This document shows, piece by piece, positions 38,425 through 48,849 of a DNA stretch of 64,000 nucleotides (its first letter is position 1; every line of letters starts with the position of its first letter). Under the pieces are notes generated by a model. The model was given only the letters and a program-made list of their open reading frames with translations, searched no databases and was not told the origin of the DNA. Source of the stretch: CAWJKP01 sp963843465 (GTDB taxonomy: Bacteria > Planctomycetota > Planctomycetia > Pirellulales > Thermoguttaceae); the NCBI GenBank assembly GCA_963843465.1, contig CAWJKP010000009.1, positions 248,001 to 312,000 of the forward strand. The letters are read 5' to 3'. A program made the position numbers and the translations under genes.

Positions 38425-39618
38425 CTACGCCGAGCAGACGATATCCACTTGCAGCGCCGGGTCGGCGGCGGGGATGTAGCTGGCCGGCAGGCCCAGCTCC
38501 TTGCGGACGAGATTGCACCCCTGGGCGATCGCCGAGGCCTTGTAGAAGGCGATTTCCCGGTTGCAGCCCTGGCGGCCGAAGCCGCAGTCGCTGGAGACCG
38601 CCAGCCGCTCCGGCGGGATGTATTTCAGCGCCCGGCGGATCTCGGCGGCCACGTCTTCCGGCCGGTCGGCTTGCAGCGAGCGGTGGCTGACGGCGCCGAT
38701 GGCCACCTTCTTCTTCAGGTCGTGCTTGAAGGGCTCGAACAGCTCGATGTCGCGGAAGTTACGGTCCTTCATCTCCACCGTCCAGACGTCGCCGCGGCAG
38801 CGCTCCAGGTAGAGCTCGATCGAGGCGGCGTAGCTGGTGTCTTCGCGGACCCGCTGCATGTTGGGGTTGCCCCAGCAGGTGTGGATCCAGATCTCCACGT
38901 CGTCCAGCCCTTCGACCTCGCGGTTGTAGGCGTCGATCATGAAGCGGGTCTGCTCGTGGTCCTTGCCGAAGGTGTTGGCCATGAAGTGGAAGCAGGGCTC
39001 TTCCACCTGGATGCACTTGCAGCCCGCGTCGCGCAGGGCCAAAAGCTCCTTGTTCATGGCCACGGCGAGGTCCCAGATCACCTCGCGCTTGTCTTTGTAG
39101 CAGGGCGTGTGGATGTCGAGGAAGAGGCTCATCACCTGGGAACAGCAGGTGCCGAACTTCACCGGCTTGCGGCTCTTGGCCTGGGCCATCCGCCAGATTT
39201 TGTCATAGTCCAGCGGACGGTGCTCGATCTTGCCGGTGACCCGCGGCCACCGCCAGCCGGTGTAGATCTCGTGCAGCAGCGTGCCCGGCGGATACTTCAG
39301 CCACTCCGAGCGGGTCGCTTCGGCCTGGAGGAAGTCGCCGTCCAGGCCGGTCCAGCGCTGGAGGGGATAGTGGTGCCAGGAGCGGCCGGCGAGGTCTTCG
39401 TCGCAGTGGAAATCGCCGTGCGTGAGGATGTCCAGGCCGGCCCGCTCCTCGTCGTTGACCACGACCGCCAGGGCGTCCTGGAACTTCTCCCGGAAGCGGA
39501 CGTCCAACATGCAGGTGTCCAGCGGCTTGCCCCACATGCTCACGTCGAACCAACGAGGACGGGGCCAGGAGCCGGTAACCGTGCTGGGAAGCATCAGATC
39601 GGCCGTGATGGTGAACAT
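38425..39618 (-). CDS. Cobalamin-independent methionine synthase-like protein (MetE C-terminal domain type)
   Basis: 397 residues from ATG 39618. The TIM-barrel begins PSTVTGSWPRPRWF, the usual opening of short MetE-type proteins. Zinc ligands are recognisable as WIHTCWGN (His-x-Cys), the Glu in the KDRNF region and SSDCGFGRQG near the C-terminus. DILTHGDFHCDED and CIQVEEPCFHF also fit. It lacks the N-terminal half of full-length MetE, so the methyl donor is probably not free polyglutamated folate. Methyl transfer to homocysteine or another thiol is inferred. Members of this short type occur widely in planctomycetes with no tested function. Confidence 0.8.
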   Translation of the reverse strand: MFTITADLMLPSTVTGSWPRPRWFDVSMWGKPLDTCMLDVRFREKFQDALAVVVNDEERAGLDILTHGDFHCDEDLAGRSWHHYPLQRWTGLDGDFLQAEATRSEWLKYPPGTLLHEIYTGWRWPRVTGKIEHRPLDYDKIWRMAQAKSRKPVKFGTCCSQVMSLFLDIHTPCYKDKREVIWDLAVAMNKELLALRDAGCKCIQVEEPCFHFMANTFGKDHEQTRFMIDAYNREVEGLDDVEIWIHTCWGNPNMQRVREDTSYAASIELYLERCRGDVWTVEMKDRNFRDIELFEPFKHDLKKKVAIGAVSHRSLQADRPEDVAAEIRRALKYIPPERLAVSSDCGFGRQGCNREIAFYKASAIAQGCNLVRKELGLPASYIPAADPALQVDIVCSA

Positions 39619-39737
39619 GGCAAAGATCCCCACGGGTGAATGGCTGCTGGACAACGGACCGGGAGAATCGTAGGGAGCACCCACCGCAGGGTCAACTTCC
39701 GGCCGGACCGCCGTGACTCGATCGTCGCGGGCGAAAG

Positions 39738-39870
39738 GTAGGGTGGGACAAGCTCGCGCGTGCAAGCGCCGGCCCACCAATTCTGCCAGCTCATGGTGGG
39801 CCGGCGGCCGCAAAGGCGGCCTTGTCCCACCCTACAATCGACGCAGAGGCGGGCTAAAGCCCACCCTACA
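39738..39870. repeat. Family A REP pair plus a short variant
   Basis: Plus copy 39738-39779 and minus copy 39795-39835, 15 bp apart, form a BIME-like unit. At 39851-39870 a short relative (GGGCTAAAGCCCACCCTAC) follows. It contains the TAG stop codon of the HAD phosphatase gene. Confidence 0.87.
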
Positions 39871-40549
39871 GTCTCTTCTGCGGCAAAGAAATCAGGCTGC
39901 GCACCGCCGCGGGGGTGATTTCCGCGAGCCGATCGACGACCAGGTCGGCCGCGGCGAGACTCTGGCGGGTGCGGCCGGTGCTCGCCAGGCCGATGGCCTT
40001 CATGCCGGCCGCATGGGCCGCTTCAATCCCCAAAGCCGCATCCTCCACCACCAGGCAACGATCCGGGGGGACTCCCAACTTCTGGGCGGCGATCAGGAAG
40101 ACCTGCGGGTCGGGCTTGCCCCGGGTAACGTCCCCCCCGGTCACCACGGCCGATAGCAGCGGCCGGATACCGAGCTTGTCGAGAACCAGGTCCACGTTCT
40201 CCGGCGGACCCGAGGAGCCGATCGCCAGCAGGAATCCCGCCTCGTCCAATGAATCCAACAGCTCAAGCGCACCCGGCATGAGGGGGAACCGGGCCGCGAT
40301 GATCCGCCGGAAGGCCGCCTCCTTGCGGTGATCGAAGTCCTTGATTTGGGCATCGGCGAGGTGCCGCTCGAACCAAAGCAAACGGATCGCTTCCCGGCTG
40401 GTTTTGCCGAAGGTCGCCGCGAATTGCTCCTCGGTGATCTCCAGCCCCTCGACCCGGGCCGCTTCCTGCCAGCTTTCGAGGTGCGCGTGGTAACTGTCGA
40501 TGAGCACGCCATCCATGTCGAAGATCACGGCAGTTGGCTGGTTGGTCAT
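39866..40549 (-). CDS. HAD-superfamily phosphatase (beta-phosphoglucomutase/PGP-like)
   Basis: 227 residues. The HAD core motifs are all present: motif I VIFDMDGVLIDS, motif II IGSSGP, Lys motif GKPDPQVF, and motif III VVEDAALGIEAAHAAGMKAI. The cap domain of about 70 residues places it with beta-phosphoglucomutase/phosphoglycolate phosphatase-like enzymes. The substrate is unknown. The ATG at 40549 is the natural start. The stop TAG at 39866-39868 is inside a truncated REP. A REP pair separates it from the Nudix gene upstream on the same strand. Confidence 0.86.
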   Translation of the reverse strand: MTNQPTAVIFDMDGVLIDSYHAHLESWQEAARVEGLEITEEQFAATFGKTSREAIRLLWFERHLADAQIKDFDHRKEAAFRRIIAARFPLMPGALELLDSLDEAGFLLAIGSSGPPENVDLVLDKLGIRPLLSAVVTGGDVTRGKPDPQVFLIAAQKLGVPPDRCLVVEDAALGIEAAHAAGMKAIGLASTGRTRQSLAAADLVVDRLAEITPAAVRSLISLPQKRL

Positions 40550-40570
40550 TAGGTCTCGGTCTTCGACATA

Positions 40571-40666
40571 GTAGGGTGGGACAAGGCCGCTTCGGCCGCC
40601 GGCCCACCAACCCTGTGCCTGGCTCCGGTGGGCCGGCGTTGGCTAACGCGAGCTGGTCCCACCCTA
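40571..40666. repeat. Inverted pair of family A REPs
   Basis: Plus copy 40571-40609 and minus copy 40627-40666, 17 bp apart, lie between two minus-strand genes. The right copy contains the TAG stop of the Nudix gene at 40664-40666. Confidence 0.88.
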
Positions 40667-41083
40667 TAGCGTGAACTCGCCCGAGGCCAGGGCCTGAAGG
40701 AAGTGACGGTTACTCTCCAAAAGATCGGCAAGCTGAGCCATTTCCGCGGGCGCAAACCAGTGTACCGACTCGACTTCAAGCGGATTTGGATCGGGCACCG
40801 CGGCGGCGTCCAGGTCGCAGAGCCACCAACTTAAAGCGACGTGCCACGGGGTGACACTTCGCCAGAGGCGGCGGACTGGCCGAACAGGAACCCTCAGCTC
40901 CTCCCCCATCTCCCGGACCAAGGCAATCTCCTCGGTTTCGCCCGCTTCCACACCCCCACCTGGGAAGCAGAACTTGCCGGGCGCTATCACCTGCTGCGAG
41001 CGGCGGATCACCAGCAGCCGCCCATCGCGGACGATGACCGCCACCGCGCCTTGGCGTCCGTTGGAAGGGGTTGGTTCTGGCAT
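40664..41083 (-). CDS. Nudix hydrolase
   Basis: 139 residues from ATG 41083 (MPEPTPSNGRQ). The Nudix box is complete: GGGVEAGETEEIALVREMGE followed by EL (G-x5-E-x7-RE-x2-EE). Flanking strands are GAVAVIVRDGRLLVIRRS and FCFPGG. This is the MutT-like small class; a cytoplasmic role in hydrolysing a nucleoside diphosphate derivative is inferred. No specificity loop can be identified. Its stop codon is formed by the REP downstream. An upstream ATG at 41125 lies in a palindromic repeat and is less likely. Confidence 0.87.
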   Translation of the reverse strand: MPEPTPSNGRQGAVAVIVRDGRLLVIRRSQQVIAPGKFCFPGGGVEAGETEEIALVREMGEELRVPVRPVRRLWRSVTPWHVALSWWLCDLDAAAVPDPNPLEVESVHWFAPAEMAQLADLLESNRHFLQALASGEFTL

Positions 41084-41106
41084 CGCTTCTCTCGGTTCGC
41101 AACGAA

Positions 41107-41188
41107 GTAGGTTATGCTTCAGCATAACACGTCGAGGCTGTAATGCTGAGTCACCACCTGAAGGCTGTTATGCTGAAGCATAACCTAC
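41107..41188. repeat. Repeat family K (GTAG...CTAC)
   Basis: GTAGGTTATGCTTCAGCATA and its inverse TATGCTGAAGCATAACCTAC form outer and inner hairpins between the divergent Nudix and recQ genes. Confidence 0.83.
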
Positions 41189-41216
41189 CAAGGCTGACGC
41201 GATAGAGCGGGACGCC

Positions 41217-44200
41217 ATGTCGAGCAACGCCGAGAGCAATCTGGAATCCTATTTGGCGAAGTTCCGGCTGACGTCGTTCCGGCCCGGCCAGCAGGAAGTC
41301 ATTTCGACCGTGCTGGCAGGCCGCGACTGTCTCTGCGTGATGCCCACGGGCGGGGGGAAGAGCCTCTGCTACCAATTGCCGGCCTTGGTCTTGGATGGGT
41401 TGACGCTGGTTGTCTCCCCGCTCATCGCCCTGATGAAGGACCAGGTCGATCAACTCCAAGCGCTCGAAATCCCCGTGACGTTCATCAACAGTTCGCTCTC
41501 GCTGGCCGAGCAGTATGCCCGGCTGGAAGGCATGGCGGCCGGCCACTACCGGCTGGTCTACGCGGCGCCGGAGCGGTTCCGCAGCTCGCGGTTCCTGGAG
41601 GCGGTGCAAGCGGTGGGGCTGAAGCTGTTGGCGGTCGACGAGGCCCACTGCATCAGCGAGTGGGGACACGATTTCCGGCCGGACTACGCGCGGCTGGGCA
41701 ATTTCCGCCGGCTGCTGGGCAACCCCACCACCATCGCCCTGACCGCCACGGCCACCGACGCTGTCCGCCGCGACATCGTCGAGCAGCTTCGCCTGCGGGA
41801 GCCGCGGACCTTCATTACGGGCTTTGCCCGGCCGAACCTGCACTACGAGGTGCAATACCCTCGCACGGAGCGGCAAAAAACGGAGGCCTTGATCCGCTTC
41901 CTCCGCGAGACGCCCGGCGCGGGGATCATCTACGCCTCGACCCGCAAGAAAACCGAGGAGGTGGCCGCGATGATCGCCGCAGAGGTTCGCCGCCCCTCGG
42001 TGGCCTACCACGCGGGGCTCTTGCCCGAGCAGCGGCGGATGGCCCAAGAGGCCTTCATGGGCGGCCGGGTGGAGATCGTCACGGCGACCAACGCCTTCGG
42101 CCTGGGCATCGACAAGGCCGACGTCCGCTTCCTGGTGCACTACAATCTGCCGGGCACGCTGGAGGCCTATTACCAGGAGGCCGGCCGGGCCGGACGCGAC
42201 GGCAAGCCTTCCCGCTGCCTGCTGTTGTACAGCCCCTCGGACCGCTACATCCAGGAATACTTCATCGAAAACGCCTACCCGGCGAAGGACAAGGTGCAAA
42301 CCGTCTACGATTTCTTGCGCAAGATCGACGACGACCCGATCGAGCTCACCCAGCAGGAGATCAAGGAGAACCTGGGCCTGCCGATCGGCGCGGAGGGCGT
42401 GGGCACCTGCGAACAGCTCCTGGAGGCGGCGGGCGTTCTGGAGCGGCTGATCGCCAAAGAAAACCTGGCCACGATCCGCCTGGACAGCGATCTGCCGACG
42501 CTGGTGGACCTGCTGCCCAAGCAGGCCAAGGTCAGGCGGCAAGTGCTGCGAACGATCGAGAAGCTGGTCGGACCGCGGCGTCACGAAATGGTCACTTTTC
42601 GGCCCGCCGAGCTGGCCCGCGCCGCGGAGCTCGATACGACCTCGCTGGCCCATGCCTTGCGGGAGCTGAGCGCCCTGGACGTTTTCACCTACGTGCCGCC
42701 GTTCCGCGGCCGGGCGATCCGCATGATCCGCCGCGACAGCCCCTTCGACTCGCTGGAGATCGACTTCGAGGCCCTGGAGCGCCTCAAGGCGGCCGAGTTC
42801 GAGAAGCTGAACCTCGTGATCCGCTTTGCCCTGAGCACCCGCTGCCGGCAGCAGGAGATCCTCGACTACTTCGGCGACGCCCCCGGCGGCTTTTGCCGCC
42901 ATTGCGACAATTGCGACCGCCGTAGCCCCGCCGGAGGGCCGGCCGCCGGCGTGGCCGGACGTACTCCTCACGCTCCGCGTGAGGGCGTGCGTCACGCGGA
43001 GCGTGACGAGTACGAGGACGCCGCCGGCTCAGCGGTCACCGACGAGAAGGCGCGGACGGCCCTGCGGATGGTCTTGGCCGGCGTGGCCCGGACGCATTCG
43101 CGGGTGCGGTGCGGCAAGAACCTCATCGCCCAGATGCTTTGCGGCTCCACCTCGTCGCGGTTGGCCAAGCTGGGCTTCGATCGGCTCAGCACCTTCGGCC
43201 TGCTGAAGCACCTGACCCAGCCCGACGTGGCGATGCTGATCGATGCGCTGATCGCCACGGGACACCTGGAACAGGTCGATCTGGAGCCGAACCGGCCGGT
43301 CGTGCAACTGACCCCGTCCGGCACCGAGTTGATGAAGGCGGAAGGGGAGGTGGAGGTCGACGTGCCGATCCCGGCCGCCCTGTTGGCGAAGCTCCGCGGC
43401 GAACCGGCCGGGGCCGCAAGACCGTCCGCCGACGCCGGCGAAGCCGCTTTGGAATGGGAATCGCTGCCGCCGGCCGACCCGGCGGTCCTCGAATCGCTGC
43501 GGCGCTGGTGCATGGCGACCGCGCTATCCAGCGGTCTGCCGCCGCACTACGTGCTCACCCGGGCGACGATGGAAGAGCTGGCCCGGCGTCGCCCCAAGTC
43601 CCGCGAGGCCCTCTTGCAGGTGAAAGGGATCGGCAATGCCAAGCTGGATCGCTTCGGCGACGCCCTGTTGGCGATCCTTGCTGTAGAGCCCGGAGCAATG
43701 GTAGGGTGGGACCAGGCCACCTTGGCGGCTGCCGGCCCACCAGGAGCAGACTCCGCCGCGCCGGCGCCGGACGCGAAGATACCGGACCCGGTGGGCCGGC
43801 GCTCGCCCGGCGAGCTTGTCCCACCCTACTCGGCTATACCGGAGGCACATCAGCCGGCGTGGCCGCCGGGGCTAACAGCGATCACGCCACCGTTAGCCCT
43901 GGCCGCCACGCAGGCGGGGGAGAACGACCGGGTCCGCCCAAGCCACTTCTGGACCTGGCGGCTGGTGACGGCCGGTTTCTCCGCGGCCGAGTGCGAAGTG
44001 ATTCGCGGAATCGGACGGGAGGTGATTATCGACCATCTCTCCCGGGCGATCGACGAGGGCTGGCCCGTCCGGCCGGAAGCCTGTTTCTCGCCGCAGCTCT
44101 TGGCCGCGTTGGAGCAGGTGATTGGGCCCGGTCGTCCTCGGCAGCTCCGGCCGCTGTTGGCGGAGTTGCCCGAGGGCACTCGCTACGAGGAGGTCGAGCT

Positions 44201-44231
44201 ATTCTTGAAATGCCGCGGAGTTAGGAGTTAG
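41217..44231 (+). CDS. recQ: ATP-dependent DNA helicase RecQ, enlarged by in-frame repeats
   Basis: 3'-5' helicase for recombination and repair. 1,004 residues, against about 600-730 for common RecQs. The N-terminal helicase core has MPTGGGKSLCYQLPAL, VVSPLIALMKDQVDQL, VDEAHCISEWGHDFRPDY, ALTATAT and IVTATNAFGLGIDKADVR. The zinc site is CRQQEILDYF through CRHCDNC (about residues 544-565). The winged-helix region follows, then HRDC (about 755-825) and a helix-turn-helix tail (WTWRLVTAGFSAAECEVIRG). A family D palindrome encodes about residues 582-599 between zinc and winged-helix domains. An inverted REP pair encodes about 829-871 between HRDC and the tail. All are in frame, at domain boundaries. 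The stop lies in a low-complexity repeat. Confidence 0.93.
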   Translation: MSSNAESNLESYLAKFRLTSFRPGQQEVISTVLAGRDCLCVMPTGGGKSLCYQLPALVLDGLTLVVSPLIALMKDQVDQLQALEIPVTFINSSLSLAEQYARLEGMAAGHYRLVYAAPERFRSSRFLEAVQAVGLKLLAVDEAHCISEWGHDFRPDYARLGNFRRLLGNPTTIALTATATDAVRRDIVEQLRLREPRTFITGFARPNLHYEVQYPRTERQKTEALIRFLRETPGAGIIYASTRKKTEEVAAMIAAEVRRPSVAYHAGLLPEQRRMAQEAFMGGRVEIVTATNAFGLGIDKADVRFLVHYNLPGTLEAYYQEAGRAGRDGKPSRCLLLYSPSDRYIQEYFIENAYPAKDKVQTVYDFLRKIDDDPIELTQQEIKENLGLPIGAEGVGTCEQLLEAAGVLERLIAKENLATIRLDSDLPTLVDLLPKQAKVRRQVLRTIEKLVGPRRHEMVTFRPAELARAAELDTTSLAHALRELSALDVFTYVPPFRGRAIRMIRRDSPFDSLEIDFEALERLKAAEFEKLNLVIRFALSTRCRQQEILDYFGDAPGGFCRHCDNCDRRSPAGGPAAGVAGRTPHAPREGVRHAERDEYEDAAGSAVTDEKARTALRMVLAGVARTHSRVRCGKNLIAQMLCGSTSSRLAKLGFDRLSTFGLLKHLTQPDVAMLIDALIATGHLEQVDLEPNRPVVQLTPSGTELMKAEGEVEVDVPIPAALLAKLRGEPAGAARPSADAGEAALEWESLPPADPAVLESLRRWCMATALSSGLPPHYVLTRATMEELARRRPKSREALLQVKGIGNAKLDRFGDALLAILAVEPGAMVGWDQATLAAAGPPGADSAAPAPDAKIPDPVGRRSPGELVPPYSAIPEAHQPAWPPGLTAITPPLALAATQAGENDRVRPSHFWTWRLVTAGFSAAECEVIRGIGREVIIDHLSRAIDEGWPVRPEACFSPQLLAALEQVIGPGRPRQLRPLLAELPEGTRYEEVELFLKCRGVRS
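42961..43013. repeat. Palindromic repeat family D, copy 2, in frame in recQ
   Basis: GTACTCCTCACGCTCCGCGT and ACGCGGAGCGTGACGAGTAC are the arms. It is translated in frame as RTPHAPREGVRHAERDEYED, between the zinc-binding and winged-helix domains of RecQ. Confidence 0.9.
43701..43829. repeat. Inverted family A REP pair, in frame in recQ
   Basis: Plus copy 43701-43743 and minus copy 43790-43829 are joined by an Ala/Pro-coding spacer. They are translated as MVGWDQATLAAAGPPG and VGRRSPGELVPPYS between the HRDC and tail domains of RecQ. The TAG inherent in GTAGGG is read out of frame, so the gene stays open. Confidence 0.9.
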
Positions 44232-44415
44232 AAGTTAGAAGTTAGGAGTTAGGAGTTAGAAGAGGGGAGCGCCGACATCAACCGCGAAATCGGTGGCCAA
44301 CGCCAAAACCATGGGACCCTTCACCGGCCGGGTTTTCGATACTGTACGTATGTTCAGAAAGTGCGTCATTCTAACTTCTAACTCCTGCCTTCTAACTCCT
44401 AACTCCTGACTTCTC
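44217..44415. repeat. Text-like palindrome of GGAGTTA words
   Basis: Direct repeats of GGAGTTAGGAGTTAGAAG at 44217-44263 are mirrored by CTAACTTCTAACTCCTGCC-type words at 44371-44410. The left block contains the recQ TAG stop (44229-44231). The 100 bp between are unremarkable, and ftsH begins 80 bp beyond. Confidence 0.8.
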
Positions 44416-44495
44416 TTGGGCGGCATGAGGTACAATAAAGAGGCGCCGCCGCAGGCCGGCCAAGGGGATGGGAGCAACTTCCGGAAGGGACCTTG

Positions 44496-46508
<2,013 letters not shown>

Positions 46509-46570
46509 GTCTTTGGTCTTGGGTCCTCGGGCCGAGCCGTGTCGGCCCGGATGCGGCGCAGAGGACACGG

Positions 46571-46623
46571 AAAAGGGGATAAGTCCAATTTTCGACACCT
46601 GAAATTGGACTTATCCCCTTTCC
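46571..46623. repeat. Variant of repeat family B
   Basis: AAAAGGGGATAAGTCCAATTT and its inverse around a short loop. It shares the AAAAGGGG ends with the 4481-4569 family but has a different middle (TAAGTCCAATTT instead of ACAGTCCCCATTT). It lies between ftsH and the sulfatase gene and could form a terminator-like hairpin. Confidence 0.82.
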
Positions 46624-46692
46624 CATCGCACCCCAAGCCCGGAAGACCGCTATCAATAGACGCTCACGAAACTTAGCCCAGGAAACTGTCCC

Positions 46693-48084
46693 ATGAAAAC
46701 CGTTTGGCTGGCCCTGTTCGTTCTGTTTTTCTGGCCGATCGTCGCCGCAGCCGGTAATGCGCCGACCGCACCGGCCCGCCCCAATTTCATCGTGATCCTG
46801 ATCGACGACATGGGCTACGGCGACATCGGCCCCTTCGGCTCGAAGCTCAATCGCACGCCCTGCCTGGACCGCATGGCGGCGGAGGGGATGAAGCTCACCA
46901 GTTTCTACGCCGCCCCGGTCTGCACTCCGTCGCGGGCACAGATGATGACCGGCTGCTACGCCAAGCGGGTTTCCATGCCCAACGTCATCTTCCCGGCCTG
47001 CCCGACCGGGCTCAGCGCTAAGGAACAGACCGTCGCCAGCCTGCTCAAGGGGCAAGGCTATGCCACGATGTGCATCGGTAAATGGCACCTCGGCGACCAG
47101 CCCGACTTTCTGCCGACGCGACGCGGGTTTGACCACTACCTCGGCCTGCCGTACTCCAACGACATGGGCCGCCCGCCGTTGCCGTTGCTCCGCGACGCCA
47201 AAATCATCGAGGCGCCGGCCAACCAGGACACGCTCACCGCACGGTACACCGCGGAAGCGGTCAGGTTCATCACTGCCAGCAAAGACCGGCCGTTCTTTCT
47301 CTACTTCCCCCACACCGCCGTCCACGTGCCCCTTCATCCCGGCGAGAAATTCAAAGGAAAATCGGCCAACGGCAAGTACGGTGACTGGGTCGAGGAAGTG
47401 GACTGGAGCGTGGGCCGCGTGCTCGACACGCTGCGCGACCTCAAACTCAGCCAACGCACGCTGGTACTGTTCACCAGCGACAACGGCCCGTGGCTGACGC
47501 AAGGCAAGAACGGTGGGGTCGCCGGCCCCTTGCGCGGCGGCAAGGGCTCGACGTGGGAAGGCGGCATGCGCGAGCCGACCATCGCCTGGTGGCCGGACAA
47601 GATTGCCGCCGCAGCGACGTGCGACGCGCCGCTGAGCGAGATCGACGTTCTGCCCACGCTCGTCAAGCTGGCCGGCGGCCAGGTCCCCGCCGACCGCAAG
47701 ATCGACGGCAAAGACATCTGGCCGCTGTTGGCCGGCCGGACGAAGGAGTCGCCGCACGAGGCGCTGTTCTATTTCAACGGCAACCGGCTGGAAGCCGTCC
47801 GCTGCGGCCCCTGGAAGCTGGCGATCGCACCGCAAGCCTTGTGCACACCCAACGCCCAGCCCGTCAAGCACACCGGCCCGCGGCTCTACAACCTCGACGC
47901 CGACATCGGCGAGAAGATCGACGTCGCCGCGGAACATCCCCAGATCGTCAAGCGCTTGCAGGCCCACGCCGGGAAGATGGATTCCGATCTGGGCGTAAGA
48001 AACAAGGGCCCCGGCGTCCGTCCGCCCGACCGTGTGCAGAGTCCCAAGCCGTTGCTGAAGCGCGTTGATGCGGAATACGATTGA
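46693..48084 (+). CDS. Arylsulfatase A-type sulfatase (S1 family), secreted
   Basis: Hydrolyses sulfate esters, most likely on a carbohydrate. 463 residues with a signal peptide (MKTVWLALFVLFFWPIVAAA). The formylglycine motif is CTPSRAQMMTG with Cys at residue 77, directly matching the C-x-P-S-R rule. Metal ligands are in VILIDDMGYGDIG and TSDNGPW, and GKWHLGDQPDFLPTRRGFD is the usual substrate-side motif. The C-terminal subdomain contains LYNLDADIGEKIDVA. It is about 370 bases upstream of the blaI cassette on the same strand but separated by repeats, so co-transcription is not certain. Confidence 0.93.
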   Translation: MKTVWLALFVLFFWPIVAAAGNAPTAPARPNFIVILIDDMGYGDIGPFGSKLNRTPCLDRMAAEGMKLTSFYAAPVCTPSRAQMMTGCYAKRVSMPNVIFPACPTGLSAKEQTVASLLKGQGYATMCIGKWHLGDQPDFLPTRRGFDHYLGLPYSNDMGRPPLPLLRDAKIIEAPANQDTLTARYTAEAVRFITASKDRPFFLYFPHTAVHVPLHPGEKFKGKSANGKYGDWVEEVDWSVGRVLDTLRDLKLSQRTLVLFTSDNGPWLTQGKNGGVAGPLRGGKGSTWEGGMREPTIAWWPDKIAAAATCDAPLSEIDVLPTLVKLAGGQVPADRKIDGKDIWPLLAGRTKESPHEALFYFNGNRLEAVRCGPWKLAIAPQALCTPNAQPVKHTGPRLYNLDADIGEKIDVAAEHPQIVKRLQAHAGKMDSDLGVRNKGPGVRPPDRVQSPKPLLKRVDAEYD

Positions 48085-48380
48085 CGGCTCCGGAGGCGCA
48101 CGACTTGATTCCCAGCCGACAGCGTCATCGCCAGGGCCGACCAGCGCGGCGAGATCCAGAGCCGGATCGAGGCCCTGAACGCGGCCTCCGCGGAAAGGAA
48201 GGAGGGGAAATAATTCGTCGTGTGTCCCCGGAATTCCCCCCCGGAATTCCCCCCGGAATTCCCGGCCGGAATTCCCGGAATTCCCATCCCTTTTGCGGCC
48301 CGAAAGTCTCCATAACATCATGGCCGGCAATCAAATACGGCTAGGCCCTGAACCATTTGCAAAATGTCATCTGCTGAAAT
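48085..48380. other. Intergenic region with tandem GGAATTCC repeats
   Basis: No gene supported; a short open frame near 48140-48212 (RADQRGEIQSRIEALNAASA) may be a remnant. At 48230-48285 the self-complementary word GGAATTCC occurs five times in a row with CCCC or GG spacers, an unusual array of identical palindromes. The region ends at the blaI promoter. Confidence 0.6.
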
Positions 48381-48421
48381 ACGAAGATCTTCGTTGACAA
48401 ACACGAAACCTTTCGTATAAT
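48381..48421 (+). promoter_or_regulatory. Promoter with twin BlaI-type operators
   Basis: A near-ideal vegetative promoter: TTGACA at 48394-48399 and TATAAT at 48416-48421, spaced by 16 bp. Two 14-bp dyads ACGAA-N4-TTCGT lie on it. The first (48381-48394, ACGAAGATCTTCGT, perfect) abuts the -35 box. The second (48403-48416, ACGAAACCTTTCGT) fills the spacer. Their centres are 22 bp apart, two helical turns. This is where BlaI dimers would repress their own operon; the shape matches known blaI/mecI autoregulation, but the operator sequence is specific to this locus. Confidence 0.82.
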
Positions 48422-48456
48422 GAAGGCATCTTTGCTCTTGAGGGAGGACCGTGCGA

Positions 48457-48849
48457 ATGTCCAATAAGAAGAATGCTCCTCGCCCAACGGCTGCGGAGCT
48501 CGACATCTTGCGGGTGCTTTGGCAACTGGGAACGGCGACGGTGCGGCAGGTGCATGAAGTCTTGAACGCGGAAAAACCCTGTGGCTACACCACCGTGTTG
48601 AAGTTCATGCAGATCATGACGGCCAAAGGGCTCGTGATCCGCGACGAAAGCCAGCGCTCGCATGTCTACAAGCCGCGCGAACCCGCGGAAAACACGCAGC
48701 GGCAGTTGGTGGCTGACCTGCTGGAACGGGTATGCGAAGGATCGGCGGAAAAACTGATGATGCATGCCTTCTCCGCAACAAAAGTCTCCCGAGAGGAGTT
48801 GACGCGAATCCGCAAACTGCTGGGAAACATGGAAAGGCAAGAATCATGA
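48457..48849 (+). CDS. blaI: BlaI/MecI/CopY-family transcriptional repressor
   Basis: 130 residues from ATG 48457, with AGGGAGG nine bases upstream; the GTG at 48451 is too close to it. The winged helix-turn-helix reads PTAAELDILRVLWQLGTATV, RQVHEVLNAEKPCGYTTVLK and GLVIRDESQRSHVYKPR, with recognition helix around GYTTVLKFMQ. The C-terminal dimerisation helices contain the region cut by the partner protease in the family. It is preceded by two dyads overlapping its promoter. The stop overlaps the start of the M56 gene (ATGA at 48846-48849), so the two are translationally coupled. Confidence 0.93.
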   Translation: MSNKKNAPRPTAAELDILRVLWQLGTATVRQVHEVLNAEKPCGYTTVLKFMQIMTAKGLVIRDESQRSHVYKPREPAENTQRQLVADLLERVCEGSAEKLMMHAFSATKVSREELTRIRKLLGNMERQES

